Origin: Diadema setosum
Taxonomy: Eukaryota > Echinodermata > Echinoidea > Diadematoida > Diadematidae
Assembly (NCBI GenBank): GCA_033980235.1
Contig: CM067072.1
Location: 14,807,433-14,871,432 of the forward strand
DNA: 64,000 nucleotides
Direction of reading: 5' to 3'
The stretch's first letter is position 1; each line of letters begins with the position of its first letter. The position numbers and the translations under genes were made by a program. Positions 26,690 through 37,400 of the stretch are shown here, piece after piece. The notes under the pieces are model-generated. The model saw nothing but the letters and a program-made list of their open reading frames with translations, was not told the DNA's origin and made no database searches.

Positions 26690-26960
26690 AAGGCACAGAC
26701 TGTCTCGAAGAATCGGGGGGGGGGGGGGGGGAGAGAGCTCAGAAACGGTAGAAGAGAGGGGCAACGAAATTAGAAGGGAAAACGAAACAAAAGAAGACTG
26801 AAAAAAGAAAAGAACGAAGAAGAAGTACAGGATGGGAAGGAAGGAAGGACAGAAAGAAGATTACAATAAGAGGGAAAAAAAGCAGGAAAGGACAAGGAGG
26901 AAAAAGACACAACATTGCTCTTGAAAGGGGCAGAGATGACAAGAAAGATAAAAACAATAC
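26690..26960 (+). repeat. Purine-rich low-complexity tract
   Basis: A poly-G run (about 14) followed by roughly 230 bp of A/G-rich sequence with GGAAGGAA and GAAAAAG units. No coding signal. Confidence 0.8.
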
Positions 26961-26998
26961 AATAACATACAGAGAAGAAAAGATATGATTGATGGGAA

Positions 26999-27542
26999 TT
27001 AATGGACAAGTTCACCTGCAAAGGTGGCTTGAGAGACTGCAGCAATATTTCATAGTAGAACACACATTAGTGAAAGTTTGAGGAAAATCGGACAAACCAT
27101 TCAGATGTTATGAATTTTTACAGTTTCTACTGGATGAGAAGACTACAACATTGTATGTCACATGCGTAGAACGATAAAGGAAAAAAAAGGAAAAATATAA
27201 AGAGAATTCCACAAAATTTCTTTAAAGAAAACAAACAAACAAACATTCCCTCCACTCGCTACTAAATTATGTTAAGGGTAATCTATTCTCCAGGCAAGTC
27301 AGTGCTCTTTTATAATGCAAGAAAGGTGAAAATATGTTGATTTTCTTCATATTTTCTTTATACCATTCCATGCATGTGACATCACAAGCTGTAGTGGTCT
27401 TGGCATCCAGCATTGAACCTTCAAAAATTCATTACTTTTGAAAGGATTGTCCAATTTTCCTAAAACTTCCATTGACGTGTTCTACTAATATTGTTGCATT
27501 CTCTCAGTCCTTGTGTATATGAAGTTGAGCTTGTCCTCTTAA
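26999..27542. mobile_element. TTAA-flanked MITE, family A (copy 2)
   Basis: Begins TTAATGGACAAGTTCACC and ends CTTGTCCTCTTAA. Inverted arms carry the same GAGGAAAATCGGACAA block as copy 1. Its right TTAA is also the left TTAA of the next element. Confidence 0.75.
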
Positions 27543-27979
27543 AGGTATTAGCCCACATTTGTAAACCTGCAGCAATTGGTCTCATAGTTAGCATGGAGTT
27601 TAGGTATGATTGTAGTAACACCTGTGCAAAATTTCGTTCCAATTAGTCCATTACTTTCATAAAAATAAGTGAAAATGCACCGTATACATGTGTATAAAAA
27701 CGCTCGCTAGCTCTGGTCCACGCACGTACTACATGCATGCGATACATGTGTAAGTTAATGTGCGTAGCTAGCCCGCGCTCGTAATTCGATTTTGGGTCGC
27801 GTTGACCCGGTTTGAAAATTGATTTTAAAACGATGATTTTCTCTCTTTTATCGAATGGTATAGACAAAGAGCAACAGGTGAGGTATGTTACTGTTATAAC
27901 TTGTACTTGAAGTCATATTGGACCTGTTTTATGCAGCTTTGATTTTCGTGGGTTTGCAAATGTGGGCTAGTACCTTTAA
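27539..27979. mobile_element. TTAA-flanked MITE, family C
   Basis: Starts TTAAAGGTATTAGCCCACA and ends TGTGGGCTAGTACCTTTAA. The inverted end is about 30 bp (CACATTTGTAAACC against GGTTTGCAAATGTG). No ORF. Confidence 0.75.
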
Positions 27980-28819
27980 GAGAAGAACAGAAAAGTGAAT
28001 ACAGTACAGTGAAAAGGTAATGTCCAAGAAAATGCTAATGAGTGCTGAGTGCATTAGTTAAGGTATATGGTCTAAAAAACATATACATGTAGTTGATAAA
28101 GACTGAAGGATGACAGCGATGCTTTCTCAGGAATAAATGTGTTGGAATAAAATGCTATCTATGCATACAAGCCAGGATCTGAGATTAGCTTTCTTCGCCA
28201 AAATATTGAACTCCAATCATCTGATAAGAAATCGGTAAAGAAAAAAAAAATGTGTAAACATTTTTGTTGATGTCCAACTGCATGTATACTTTGTATTCTA
28301 TATTTGCCATAACAGTGACCTTTCAAATCAAAACAAATAAATACATGTATATCCTTGAGATCGTGAAGATGCCATGGGGTTATTATTCACCTATAGATAT
28401 CACTAGACACAAATAAGTCGCAATGTTACTTGTTTGATTGCCAAAATTTAGCTGCTATGCAATGTCTTTTCTCAAAACATCTCTCTCACTCATGAAAATA
28501 TGACTGTAACATGTTGATCTAGACTGAAGACACAAGAAATAAACAGAACATCATTTATGAGAGCACATAACTTATCCTTTATTCAAATTAAAAGGTAACA
28601 TTAAAGGCTGTACAATTCAATGAATCATGATGAATGTACTTTTATATCAAAGACATGACACAAAAAGCTAACCATAACATTGTAAGACGACCACTCATAC
28701 AGAAGATTATCCCAATGTCCTGCAACTTACCAGCAGCTAATGGGAATTCACACAAATGGGGACCCTTGTTCAAAAGAAGTTAATATACATGTACAATTGT
28801 ACTTTCGTCAGTATTTATA

Positions 28820-28991
28820 CAGTGTACTCCCATTATAACCATTCCCTCAGGACCGGTAGTTTTCTATAACTGAAAAGTATTATGTACAAAGATATATAGA
28901 TGATACACATGATGATATGGGGAACTGAATTGCGATTTTGTTGTAACGAGAATTTCACTATAACCGTGTTTTTTATAACCAAAGTACACTG
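28820..28991. mobile_element. Tigger/pogo-like MITE
   Basis: Starts CAGTGTACTCCCATTATAAC and, inverted, CAGTGTACTTTGGTTATAAA, with TA on both sides. CAGTG ends, TA target sites and TTATAAC motifs fit pogo/Tigger (Tc1-mariner) MITEs. An A run and a TA microsatellite follow. Confidence 0.65.
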
Positions 28992-28997
28992 TATTAA

Positions 28998-29049
<52 letters not shown>

Positions 29050-30233
29050 AAATGAAACAAAACACATATTGAAAGTCACTTTTCATTAGAAAAGATCTTT
29101 TGCCCTAAATTGACAACTTTGAAATGGCTTAGTTTTGATTCCAGTGATACCACACGGACTGGTATCCCATGTTTACTGTATTTGCAGGGAAAGATATATT
29201 CTATCACTCTTCAAGGATTGACTTGTAACCTTACAGATATTAACATCAATAGCTATGAAGTTATCATTCAACCTCAAAATACAGCTTGACAAGGAACAGG
29301 TTTGGCCTTCAATATCAAATCAAGGCCAAGTTGTTTCCCCTCAAGTCACTGATAGAGAGTGTGGATTCTGACAGCGTGGGAAACAAAACACGCATGCAAC
29401 CTACAACCTACCAATGCTGTATGCTGCCACAATGTATTTTGGTCATTCATGACAAGTTGTTGTTGCCGTTTTGTTCTGTTTTGTATTTTTTTTTCTTTCT
29501 TGAGTGTGTGTATGTGTTCATTTTTTTTTTTTTTTTTTTGCTCATTACTTCATTTTCTGGCTCGCCAATGTTGAGCAAAATTTGATAATTTTGGTCACAT
29601 ACAGGTAACATTTCAATAATAATCTCATGTTTCATTGCAGCACATGATGAAAAATTTAGATAAATTTGGAAATGTTTTTTTCTTTTCTTTTCTTTTCTTC
29701 AGCATCACCGAGATGAAGGATTCTTGAGTTTCACAAGAACTGGTGACAAAAAAAAACAAACAAAAAAAAACAACCTCTTTTCTTTCAGTATCCACACTTG
29801 GTAACTGCACAATGACAACAACAGCAACAGCAACAGGAACAACAACAAATGATGAATTTTAGTAGCAAGTGGCCTGGTGACCAAGTTCTGCACTTTAGTA
29901 GCCTGTGGTATGGTGTCTTTTTACATGTATAGTGGGTTGCTCCTGCATGTAACATCACATCATGTTCCCTACCTCAGTTTGAAGCTATCAATCATTAAAT
30001 TCTCATTTCCAAGTCTGCTCTGTCATACTCTTCAAAGCATTGATTGACTACCAGGTAACTATAAAAATGTTTGGCTTCACTCAATGTGATTGATTGTCAC
30101 TTCATTCATACAATTTAGTTTCAGTTCCACCTACTCATTACCAAGCGTTTATCATGTAAAATTGTCATTCACTCATGTTAAGAGGACTTTTCTTACCATG
30201 TGAATGCAAACTCACCAATCGCCCAATGCGGTA

Positions 30234-30425
30234 CAGTGCACTCCTATTATAATGAACACATTTATAATGAAACTATTATTTTAACAAAGTACCAATTCAG
30301 GTCCCAAAATGAATCATACATATATCTCTTTACAAACTTTATTGTTCAACTTTAATAAAATTTTGATACAACAAACGAGAATTGACAATCCCGATGATGT
30401 CTACATAACGGGAATCGCCTGTTCA
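30234..30425. mobile_element. Tigger/pogo-like MITE fragment
   Basis: CAGTGCACTCCTATTATAAT followed by ACACATTTATAATGAAAC resembles the element at 28820. The right end is not clear. Confidence 0.4.
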
Positions 30426-30606
30426 ACCAGATGACTAGAGCAAAATTAATGACAGTCATACTCATTTCATGTCTGCTGTTAACATGAAAACACATTCATC
30501 TCGTTGCTCTGCAATCTGCAGATCACTTTCCTAACCCTCTGATGTAAAGTACTGAGAAGTCTTTAGATTTGGTCTATGATATCTGATGACTTTAGGAGGA
30601 AAATGG

Positions 30607-30996
30607 TTAAAGGGATGGTACAGTATTGGTGGAGATGAGAATTGGGCTTTTAACTTTTTGCGAGATACCAAGAAAACACTTATGATATAGTACAGAGCAT
30701 ACCATTTTAAGAGGAATTCAAAGTTTATTTGATGAAGATCGGGTTTAGAATGACTGAAACATCCAAAAACAAAGTCAAACAAAGCGATCGTAATAAAGTG
30801 TGGGTCCCACACTTCATAAGAATCGCTCTTTTTTAGATATCTCAGCCATTTCAAAACCAATTTTCATCAAATAAACATTGAATTCCTCATAGAATTACAT
30901 GCTCTTTCATATTTCATAAGAGGTTTCTCATTACTTCACCCAAAAATGTTAGAAACCCGTAATTAGGTCTCAACCAAAACTGTATGATCCCTTTAA
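30607..30996. mobile_element. TTAA-flanked MITE, family B (copy 3)
   Basis: Starts TTAAAGGGATGGTACAGT and ends GTATGATCCCTTTAA, with the shared middle palindrome (AAAGTGTGGGTCCCACACTT). Confidence 0.75.
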
Positions 30997-31119
30997 GCAA
31001 AATGACCCACCAACTTACCATTCACATTCCTGACTCTACACACCCCTTCCCAAACATTCCATACAATTTTGAATAAACTTCCATGTATTGCAGGAGCCTT
31101 CTCTGTTTTCACATAGCAC

Positions 31120-31531
31120 TTCCAAGGGGTGATACAGTTTTGGTTGAGATGGGTTTTGAGGTTTCCAATGTTTTTTTGATTATGAGTTTTTATGATAATG
31201 ACATATCTCTTATGAAATATGAAAGAACAAAGAGGAAAAGAGGAAAGAGGAATTCAAGGTTTATTTGATTAAAATAGGTTTCAAAATGGCTGAGATATCC
31301 AAAACAAAAAGATCCTAATAAAAGGTGGGAGCCACTTTTCATTAGGATCACTTTGTTTTACTTTGTTTTTTGATATCTCGCCCATTTCAAAGCCGACTTT
31401 CATCAAATAAACTCTGAATTCCTCATAAAATTGTAGGCTTTTTAGCATTTCATAAAGTGGTTTCTAAGTATCTTGCATAAAGTAAAAAGCTGAATTCCCA
31501 CCTCAAACAATACGATACCATCCCTTTCAGG
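31120..31531. mobile_element. MITE, family B (copy 4)
   Basis: GGGTGATACAGTTTTGGTTG on the left and ACGATACCATCCCTTTCAG on the right flank the same inverted halves. The TTAA ends have decayed. Confidence 0.65.
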
Positions 31532-32917
31532 TAATTGAGTGAATTAGAATTACTGTGGCTTGACATTGAAGCTGTATCTGTATAGTAAATTTATCATGCA
31601 GCCTCAGCGTGATCATTATGTAATATTACATGAGCACAGGCAATTTCTCGGGGAGAGGAACAGCAGCCTCCTTTCACAAAACATCTGGACAGTCTCAGAA
31701 GAGACTAACCACAAGTTGCTCATTTCCCCTGTAAAGTGTGAAAGCTGCTTTAAAGGTAGGGAATCCCATTTGCATGCCTTAAATGAATAGTTGTATAAAT
31801 ACAGTGGTATGTTGAAGAGAGTATCATTTTAGAAACTCCCATAAAGCATTGAAAGCGGAAGGTAACATTTAGTACATTTTTATTGACCGTTAGATTTTGA
31901 ATTGAATTTTTTTCGGGGCTCACCGTAAATTCCAGTACATTACTAGGCTACCCTTGCAGACCCATGCACTGCATATGTGTCCATCATGTTTATTTTGTGA
32001 ATAAAGTTCATCAAAACTTACAAACATTTCTAGATACATTCTTGCCACACACTCTATATGTTATTACATCAGCTCTTATACTTTTAGATTTGTTTGATAA
32101 AAATACAGAAGACTGCAACAAAAAGGCTCAAGTGTGGCTGACACACAGAACTACTGAGTAGTTAAGTTTTGTGCATTATTCAAATTGTAGATAACTGTTG
32201 ACTTCCAAATTTCTAAGCAGTGGCCTAAACAAGTCCCCTGAGGTTCATATTTAATGTTTTGCTGCATTTAGAGAGTTCTGTAAAAGGTATCCCCTACCTT
32301 TAACAATTCATTGCGTGATGGCTATGGCACATACACACTCCCTCCCTACAGGCCATTTTTCTTTTTTGGTGTCGAAGGCACTCAAAGAAAAATAGGAGGA
32401 AAGCCAGGGATTACCTTGCATTAGTCTGTGTCTGAAACCAGGATGTGGCTTGAAATGTAATCCAGAGCTGCTGTTTAAGTTCTTATTCATGTAAATTTTT
32501 ACCAGCAAAAAATGGTATGAGCGAACCCATTTTGAAAAGAAGAAAAAAGAAAAAAGGTCAATGAGCCAACCAAATCAGATTTATAATAGCAAAAAACTTG
32601 GTGACATATTTTATGTACAGGCAATTTACCACGAGTTAGTCAATGTCATATGTCGGACTTTGTTTTAAACTTTTGCTCCTCTCATTAGACACTTGAAGTT
32701 CTCTATGAAGTTATCAAGTTTCAGAACTACATTTCTGTGGCTTGGTGCTCATTCTTATCATTACAACATTTAATCCTCTGTGTTGTTGTTTTTTTTTTTT
32801 TAGCATTTTCATAGTAAAGGCAGAATAAAAAAGATACCACTTTCATTTCAGCTCACTCTTTGATCACTTATAACTGGTTGTTTCGGTTGCACAATGTACA
32901 CAGTTTCTAAATTGCCT
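31532..32917. other. Intergenic stretch, no gene recognised
   Basis: AT-rich sequence without supported genes. On the minus strand part of it could be PRPF38A 3'UTR, but I cannot place a poly(A) site. Confidence 0.4.
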
Positions 32918-33484
32918 TTAAAGGGAAGATAAACCCCAAGGGCAATGTGGATTGAGTGAAAGCAGCAACATTAGCAGAACACATCAGTGAAAGTTTGAAG
33001 AAAATCGGACAATCGATGCAAAAGTTATGAATTTTTAAAGTTTTGGTGTTGGAACCGCTGGATGAGGAGACTACTAGAGGTTATGACGTATGAGTGGACA
33101 ACAATACAAAGAAAATATAAAGAAAATTCTACAAAAATCCATTTTTCATGAAAATTACAAATTTCATCAACTTGATATTGACATTATGTTAAGGGTAGCA
33201 ATTATTCCCCCTGCTTTCTGAAAGCGGTTGGTCCATTGCTCTTTCATAATTTTAGAAAAGTGAATTTTTGTTGAATTTCCTTTATATTTTCTTTGTATTG
33301 TTGTCCACTCATACGTCATATCCTCTAGTAGTCTCCTCATCCAGCGGTTCCAACACCAAAACTTAAAAAATTCATAACTTTTGCATCGATTGTCTGATTT
33401 TCCTCAAACTTTCACTGATGCGATCTACTAATGTTGCTGCTTTCACTCAATCCACATTGCTTTTTGGGTTTACCTTCCCTTTAA
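32918..33484. mobile_element. TTAA-flanked MITE, family A-related (copy 3)
   Basis: Starts TTAAAGGGAAGATAAACCCC and ends GGGTTTACCTTCCCTTTAA. The arms are about 200 bp and share the AAAATCGGACAATCGATGCA block (inverted TGCATCGATTGTCTGATTTT). Confidence 0.8.
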
Positions 33485-34398
33485 AATCTAGAAGTGGTTT
33501 TCTCAAGTTGCCAATGCATTTTTACGGCTTGAAGTTCCGCATTCTGTCTTTAAATTGGCAAATACTTGCAAAATTCCCTTTCTGATTTTGCTCTGATACC
33601 CAAAAGTTCAAGTAATTTCATACTCTCATCATTCTCCAGTAGAAGAAAAGGTTGCATAATTGAGAGGTGAAATATTAATGGCAGGACACTAATTTCTGCA
33701 AAAAATATACCCCCAGTACCTATGGGGTTAAGGGAGTTCAGTAAAGAATATGAGGGATGTTGGCATCCTGCAACCTGGATGCTAAGCCCCATGAAGACAC
33801 AAGGCATCAATAAATCAACCATTTTGTATAGGAGAAGAGCTTCCATCTCTACAAAACTGCTGGCTTGTTAGTAGAAAAACTAAAATTGAAGTACCACATC
33901 CCTGGGTTCATATAACCCTATTTCAACATGAAAATTCCTAGTTCCTAGAAATCCATCTACAAAGCGAGTTTTTGTACACACAGAAGGGCCTGGAAATTAA
34001 TTCAGAAGAGCCTGAATTCAAACATTTGCCTGAAAACTTGAATTCCCACCAGCGACCTCCTTCTCTGCTTCTGGAGTACGTGGCCTTGGATAAGATGTTA
34101 CGGTTTGCTCCACGAAGAGATACAGAGCCAAGGTTGTGTGTAAAGATTGTCCAGCCTTGCTCGGGACGTGTCGATAAACACAGACACACACACACAAAAA
34201 AAAGGGGGGGGGGAAAGAGGAAATTGTAGGAGCATTCCTGCGAAGGCTACTATGATAGTCTTGATACGCTTGCCCTGATTGACTGTCTTCCTTCCTGCCT
34301 GCCTGCTCCTCTCTCTCTCCTTGCTGCAAAAGTCCGAGGTCTGACAAAACGATCGACCCCTGACCCACTCCTGGAGGGCTTCTACCAGCCCCTTCTGA
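33485..34398 (-). other. Probable start of PRPF38A 3'UTR
   Basis: Sequence directly downstream of the PRPF38A stop codon on the minus strand. It has no gene of its own. It contains a C/T-rich patch and a GT repeat (about 34185-34210). No AATAAA was seen in this interval on the minus strand. Confidence 0.35.
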
Positions 34399-34423
34399 TC
34401 ACTTCCTGTGAGATCTCCGGTGT
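34399..34423 (-). CDS. PRPF38A: PRPF38A coding exon 9 (last codons and stop)
   Basis: After a pyrimidine-rich acceptor (ttccttccatgcag) the first base completes Arg. HRRSHRK and TGA at 34401-34399 follow. The phase match, the basic ending and the total length (313 against 312 in human) support it. It is a short exon 5.8 kb from exon 8, so an RNA read across the junction would be needed to fix it. Confidence 0.7.
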
Positions 34424-37400
34424 CTGCATGGAAGGAGGAAGGACAGGACAACATTTGAAACTGAACAAAAAAAGAACCAAACACAACAGGATGCAGCATA
34501 CCCATCATATGACAAGCCTATCCCTAAGCTATGCATACAATCTTTAACTGTTGCTAAGAAAATAGCAACAGAGTCTGTGCATCTAGGCAACAAGAAAATA
34601 GCAGCAGACCGAGTTTGAATTCAGCATACATGGAAACGCCCCTTATGCACGCACAAAGATGAAAATATCCACAAAAAATAAAGGACAGCAGTGGATTTAT
34701 TCAAACTTCTAGGGTTGTCACTGGTCAAGGTAGATATCCATGTCAAAATGGTAAAAAATATAAACAAGGAAAAGTAGAAATCACGCGGTGCGTAATATAT
34801 GTCCCCGCCGGAAGTAGCATTTAGTAGCAAAATGTACAATATAGGTAAAAAGATCAAGGTCAAAGGTCAAAGAAATCAAAGGTCAAAATTCTATGTAGAA
34901 GTTTTGAAGCCCTCACCTAGTGCCATCACATAAAGCAAACGGAATCGAAATCGGGTTAGAAATGGCGAAGGAGTAGCATTTTGTAGCCAATGTACAATAT
35001 AGGTAAAAAAATCAAGGTCAAAGGTCAAAGAAGTCAAAGGTCAAAATTCTGTGTAGAAGTTTTGAAGCCCTCACCTAGTGCCATCACATAAAGGAAACAG
35101 AATCGAAATCGGGTTAGAAATGGCGAAGGAGTAGCATTTGGTAGCAAAATGTACAATACAGGTCAAAAATCAAGGTCAAAGGTCAAAGAAGTCAAAGGTC
35201 AAAATTCTGTGTAGAAGTTTTGAAGCCCTCACCTAGTGCCATCACTTAAAGCAAACGGAATTGAAATCGGGTTACAAATGGCGAAGGAGTAGCATTTTGT
35301 AGCAAAATGTACAATATAGGTCAAAAATCAAGGTCAAAGGTCAAAGAAGTCAAAGGTCAAAATTCTGCGTAGAAGTTTTGAAGCCCTCACCTAGTGCCAT
35401 CACATAAAGCAAACGGAATCGAAATCGGGTTAGAAATGGCGAAGGAGTAGCATTTTGTAGGCAATGTACAATATAGGTCAAAAATCAAGGTCAAAGGTCA
35501 AAGAAGTCAAAGGTCAAAATTCTGTGTAGAAGTTTTGAAGCCCTCACCTAGTGCCATCATATAAAGCAAACAGAATCAAAATCGGGTTAGAAATGGCGAA
35601 GGAGTAGCATTTTGAAGCAAAATGTACAATATAGGTCAATGGTCAAGGTCAAAGGTCACAACTGAAATTCTGTATAGAAGTTTCAAAGCTCTCATGTAGT
35701 GCTATCATATAAAGCAAACAGAATCAAAATCGGGTTAGAAATGGCGAAGGAGTAGCATTTTGAACATTTTGATCACACACGGACGCACGGACGGACGGAC
35801 ACACGGACACACGGACGCACGGACGGACACACGGACACACGGACACACACACGTACGGAGCCCGTTTCATAATCCCCTGCTCGAACTCGTTCGGCGGGGA
35901 CAATAATCAATGCAAAAAAAGAAATTAGAGAATGCATCAAACATAGTACAAATTAAAACAAAAACAAACATATCCCACATCCCTTCAAACGATTCGTTGT
36001 TCTCTTTCTTGTTATTTTCATCTTTTTTATCATCACGATAACCAACAGAATTCATACTACAAAACAACGGTTTCCACATCAATGACATCTGGTCGCCAAA
36101 TCAACAGGCACAGCGGAACCAGGAGCAGCAGAAAATAACCACACACCTGCCTAAACACACACACCTTTTATTTCCATTGTTATCACATTCATAGAGCACA
36201 CATGGTATGGCACAACCTCACGCCCACCATCGTATACTGTAGGTACACATTTGCTGTGTTTAAATCAAAATTGGCTGTGAGCGTGCACTGCATCCACAAA
36301 TATTTGGTATCTTATATAGAGGATTAAAAGAGTACATGTATAGCTGTAATGTCTAATTGTGTAGAATTTAGAGCTCTTTCCATGATCTGAATACAATGCA
36401 CCAGTTTTACTGGGTAGAATAATGATTGAAATTTGGAGTGGAATGGCCCTCAGAAGCCTGCTCCCAGGCCACAATGGTGAACAGTATCTTGTCAATAATG
36501 ACACTCCCTACCCCTAAGGATAACTTTTTCCTAATCCGATCAGAATGCACTATGAAGAAAATCATAAAAGGGCATTTAGATTCAGCAATAGGAGGATTGG
36601 ACTTTGCTATGACTTATTACCCCCGTTAATGTAGTTGATTGTGCTCACTATTATGCAAAAAGAAGAACACCTGATTGGGCTTCCACTATAATCAAAACTA
36701 TTTATCACTATTCAGGGTACAAAAATGCAATTTGACTGGGTTGAATCACTTCCTGGATTATGTGGGGAGGCTCTTTGAAATCTACAGTTATGGCCTTTTT
36801 TGGCTCTTGTCCCTTGGCCCTCATGGAGGACACAGTCTGAACCATCTTCGTAAAACCTTGTGTGCCCTACTCCTAGCAATGATTCTTCCCAAGTTAAAAT
36901 TGAGCAATGGATCTTATAAAGACATGAATAAAAATATAAAAAAAACAGACTATGGAAAATGTGCAATGTCAGATGGACAAAGAGTAATTGCAGTAGCTCA
37001 CTTGCTCCATTGACTCAGGTGAGCTAAAAATTAGAGGTAGAAGAACATTGGTAAATGGGGGGGGGGGGGGGGGGGGGGGGTCCAGACATGACATACTACC
37101 CCCTCCCCCCCCCCCCCCCACACACACACACTTTCCGTGCATCACACGCCACTCTCATCCTCCCCCTGTCATCATTCACTGCAGCGCTAATCATTGTGAG
37201 CAAATTACAAGTAACATGCTCCCTTATAGCTCTAGCTGAGTCACAAACCACAAACTCTAACCACAGAGGTTACAGTGAGTTACACAGGAGATCTTCATGG
37301 CCAGCCAATAGGTGTGAGGTAGCATGCTTACTATGCACTGCCTTAACCTTTGAATACAGCATGCTGCCTTGACACTGATCCCTACAACACATGTGCACTG

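Noticed and set aside
28578..28583. AATAAA on the minus strand as the PRPF38A poly(A) signal
   Set aside because: It is 5.8 kb past the stop codon, and in such AT-rich DNA the hexamer is expected by chance. RNA evidence is needed.
34098..34508. 136-codon minus-strand ORF overlapping the last PRPF38A exon
   Set aside because: It is in a frame different from the spliced product. The phase-consistent reading ends with TGA at 34399.
34853..35906. Regularly spaced repeats resembling a CRISPR array
   Set aside because: The whole 158-bp unit is repeated, with no unique spacers, and the setting is a eukaryotic intron.
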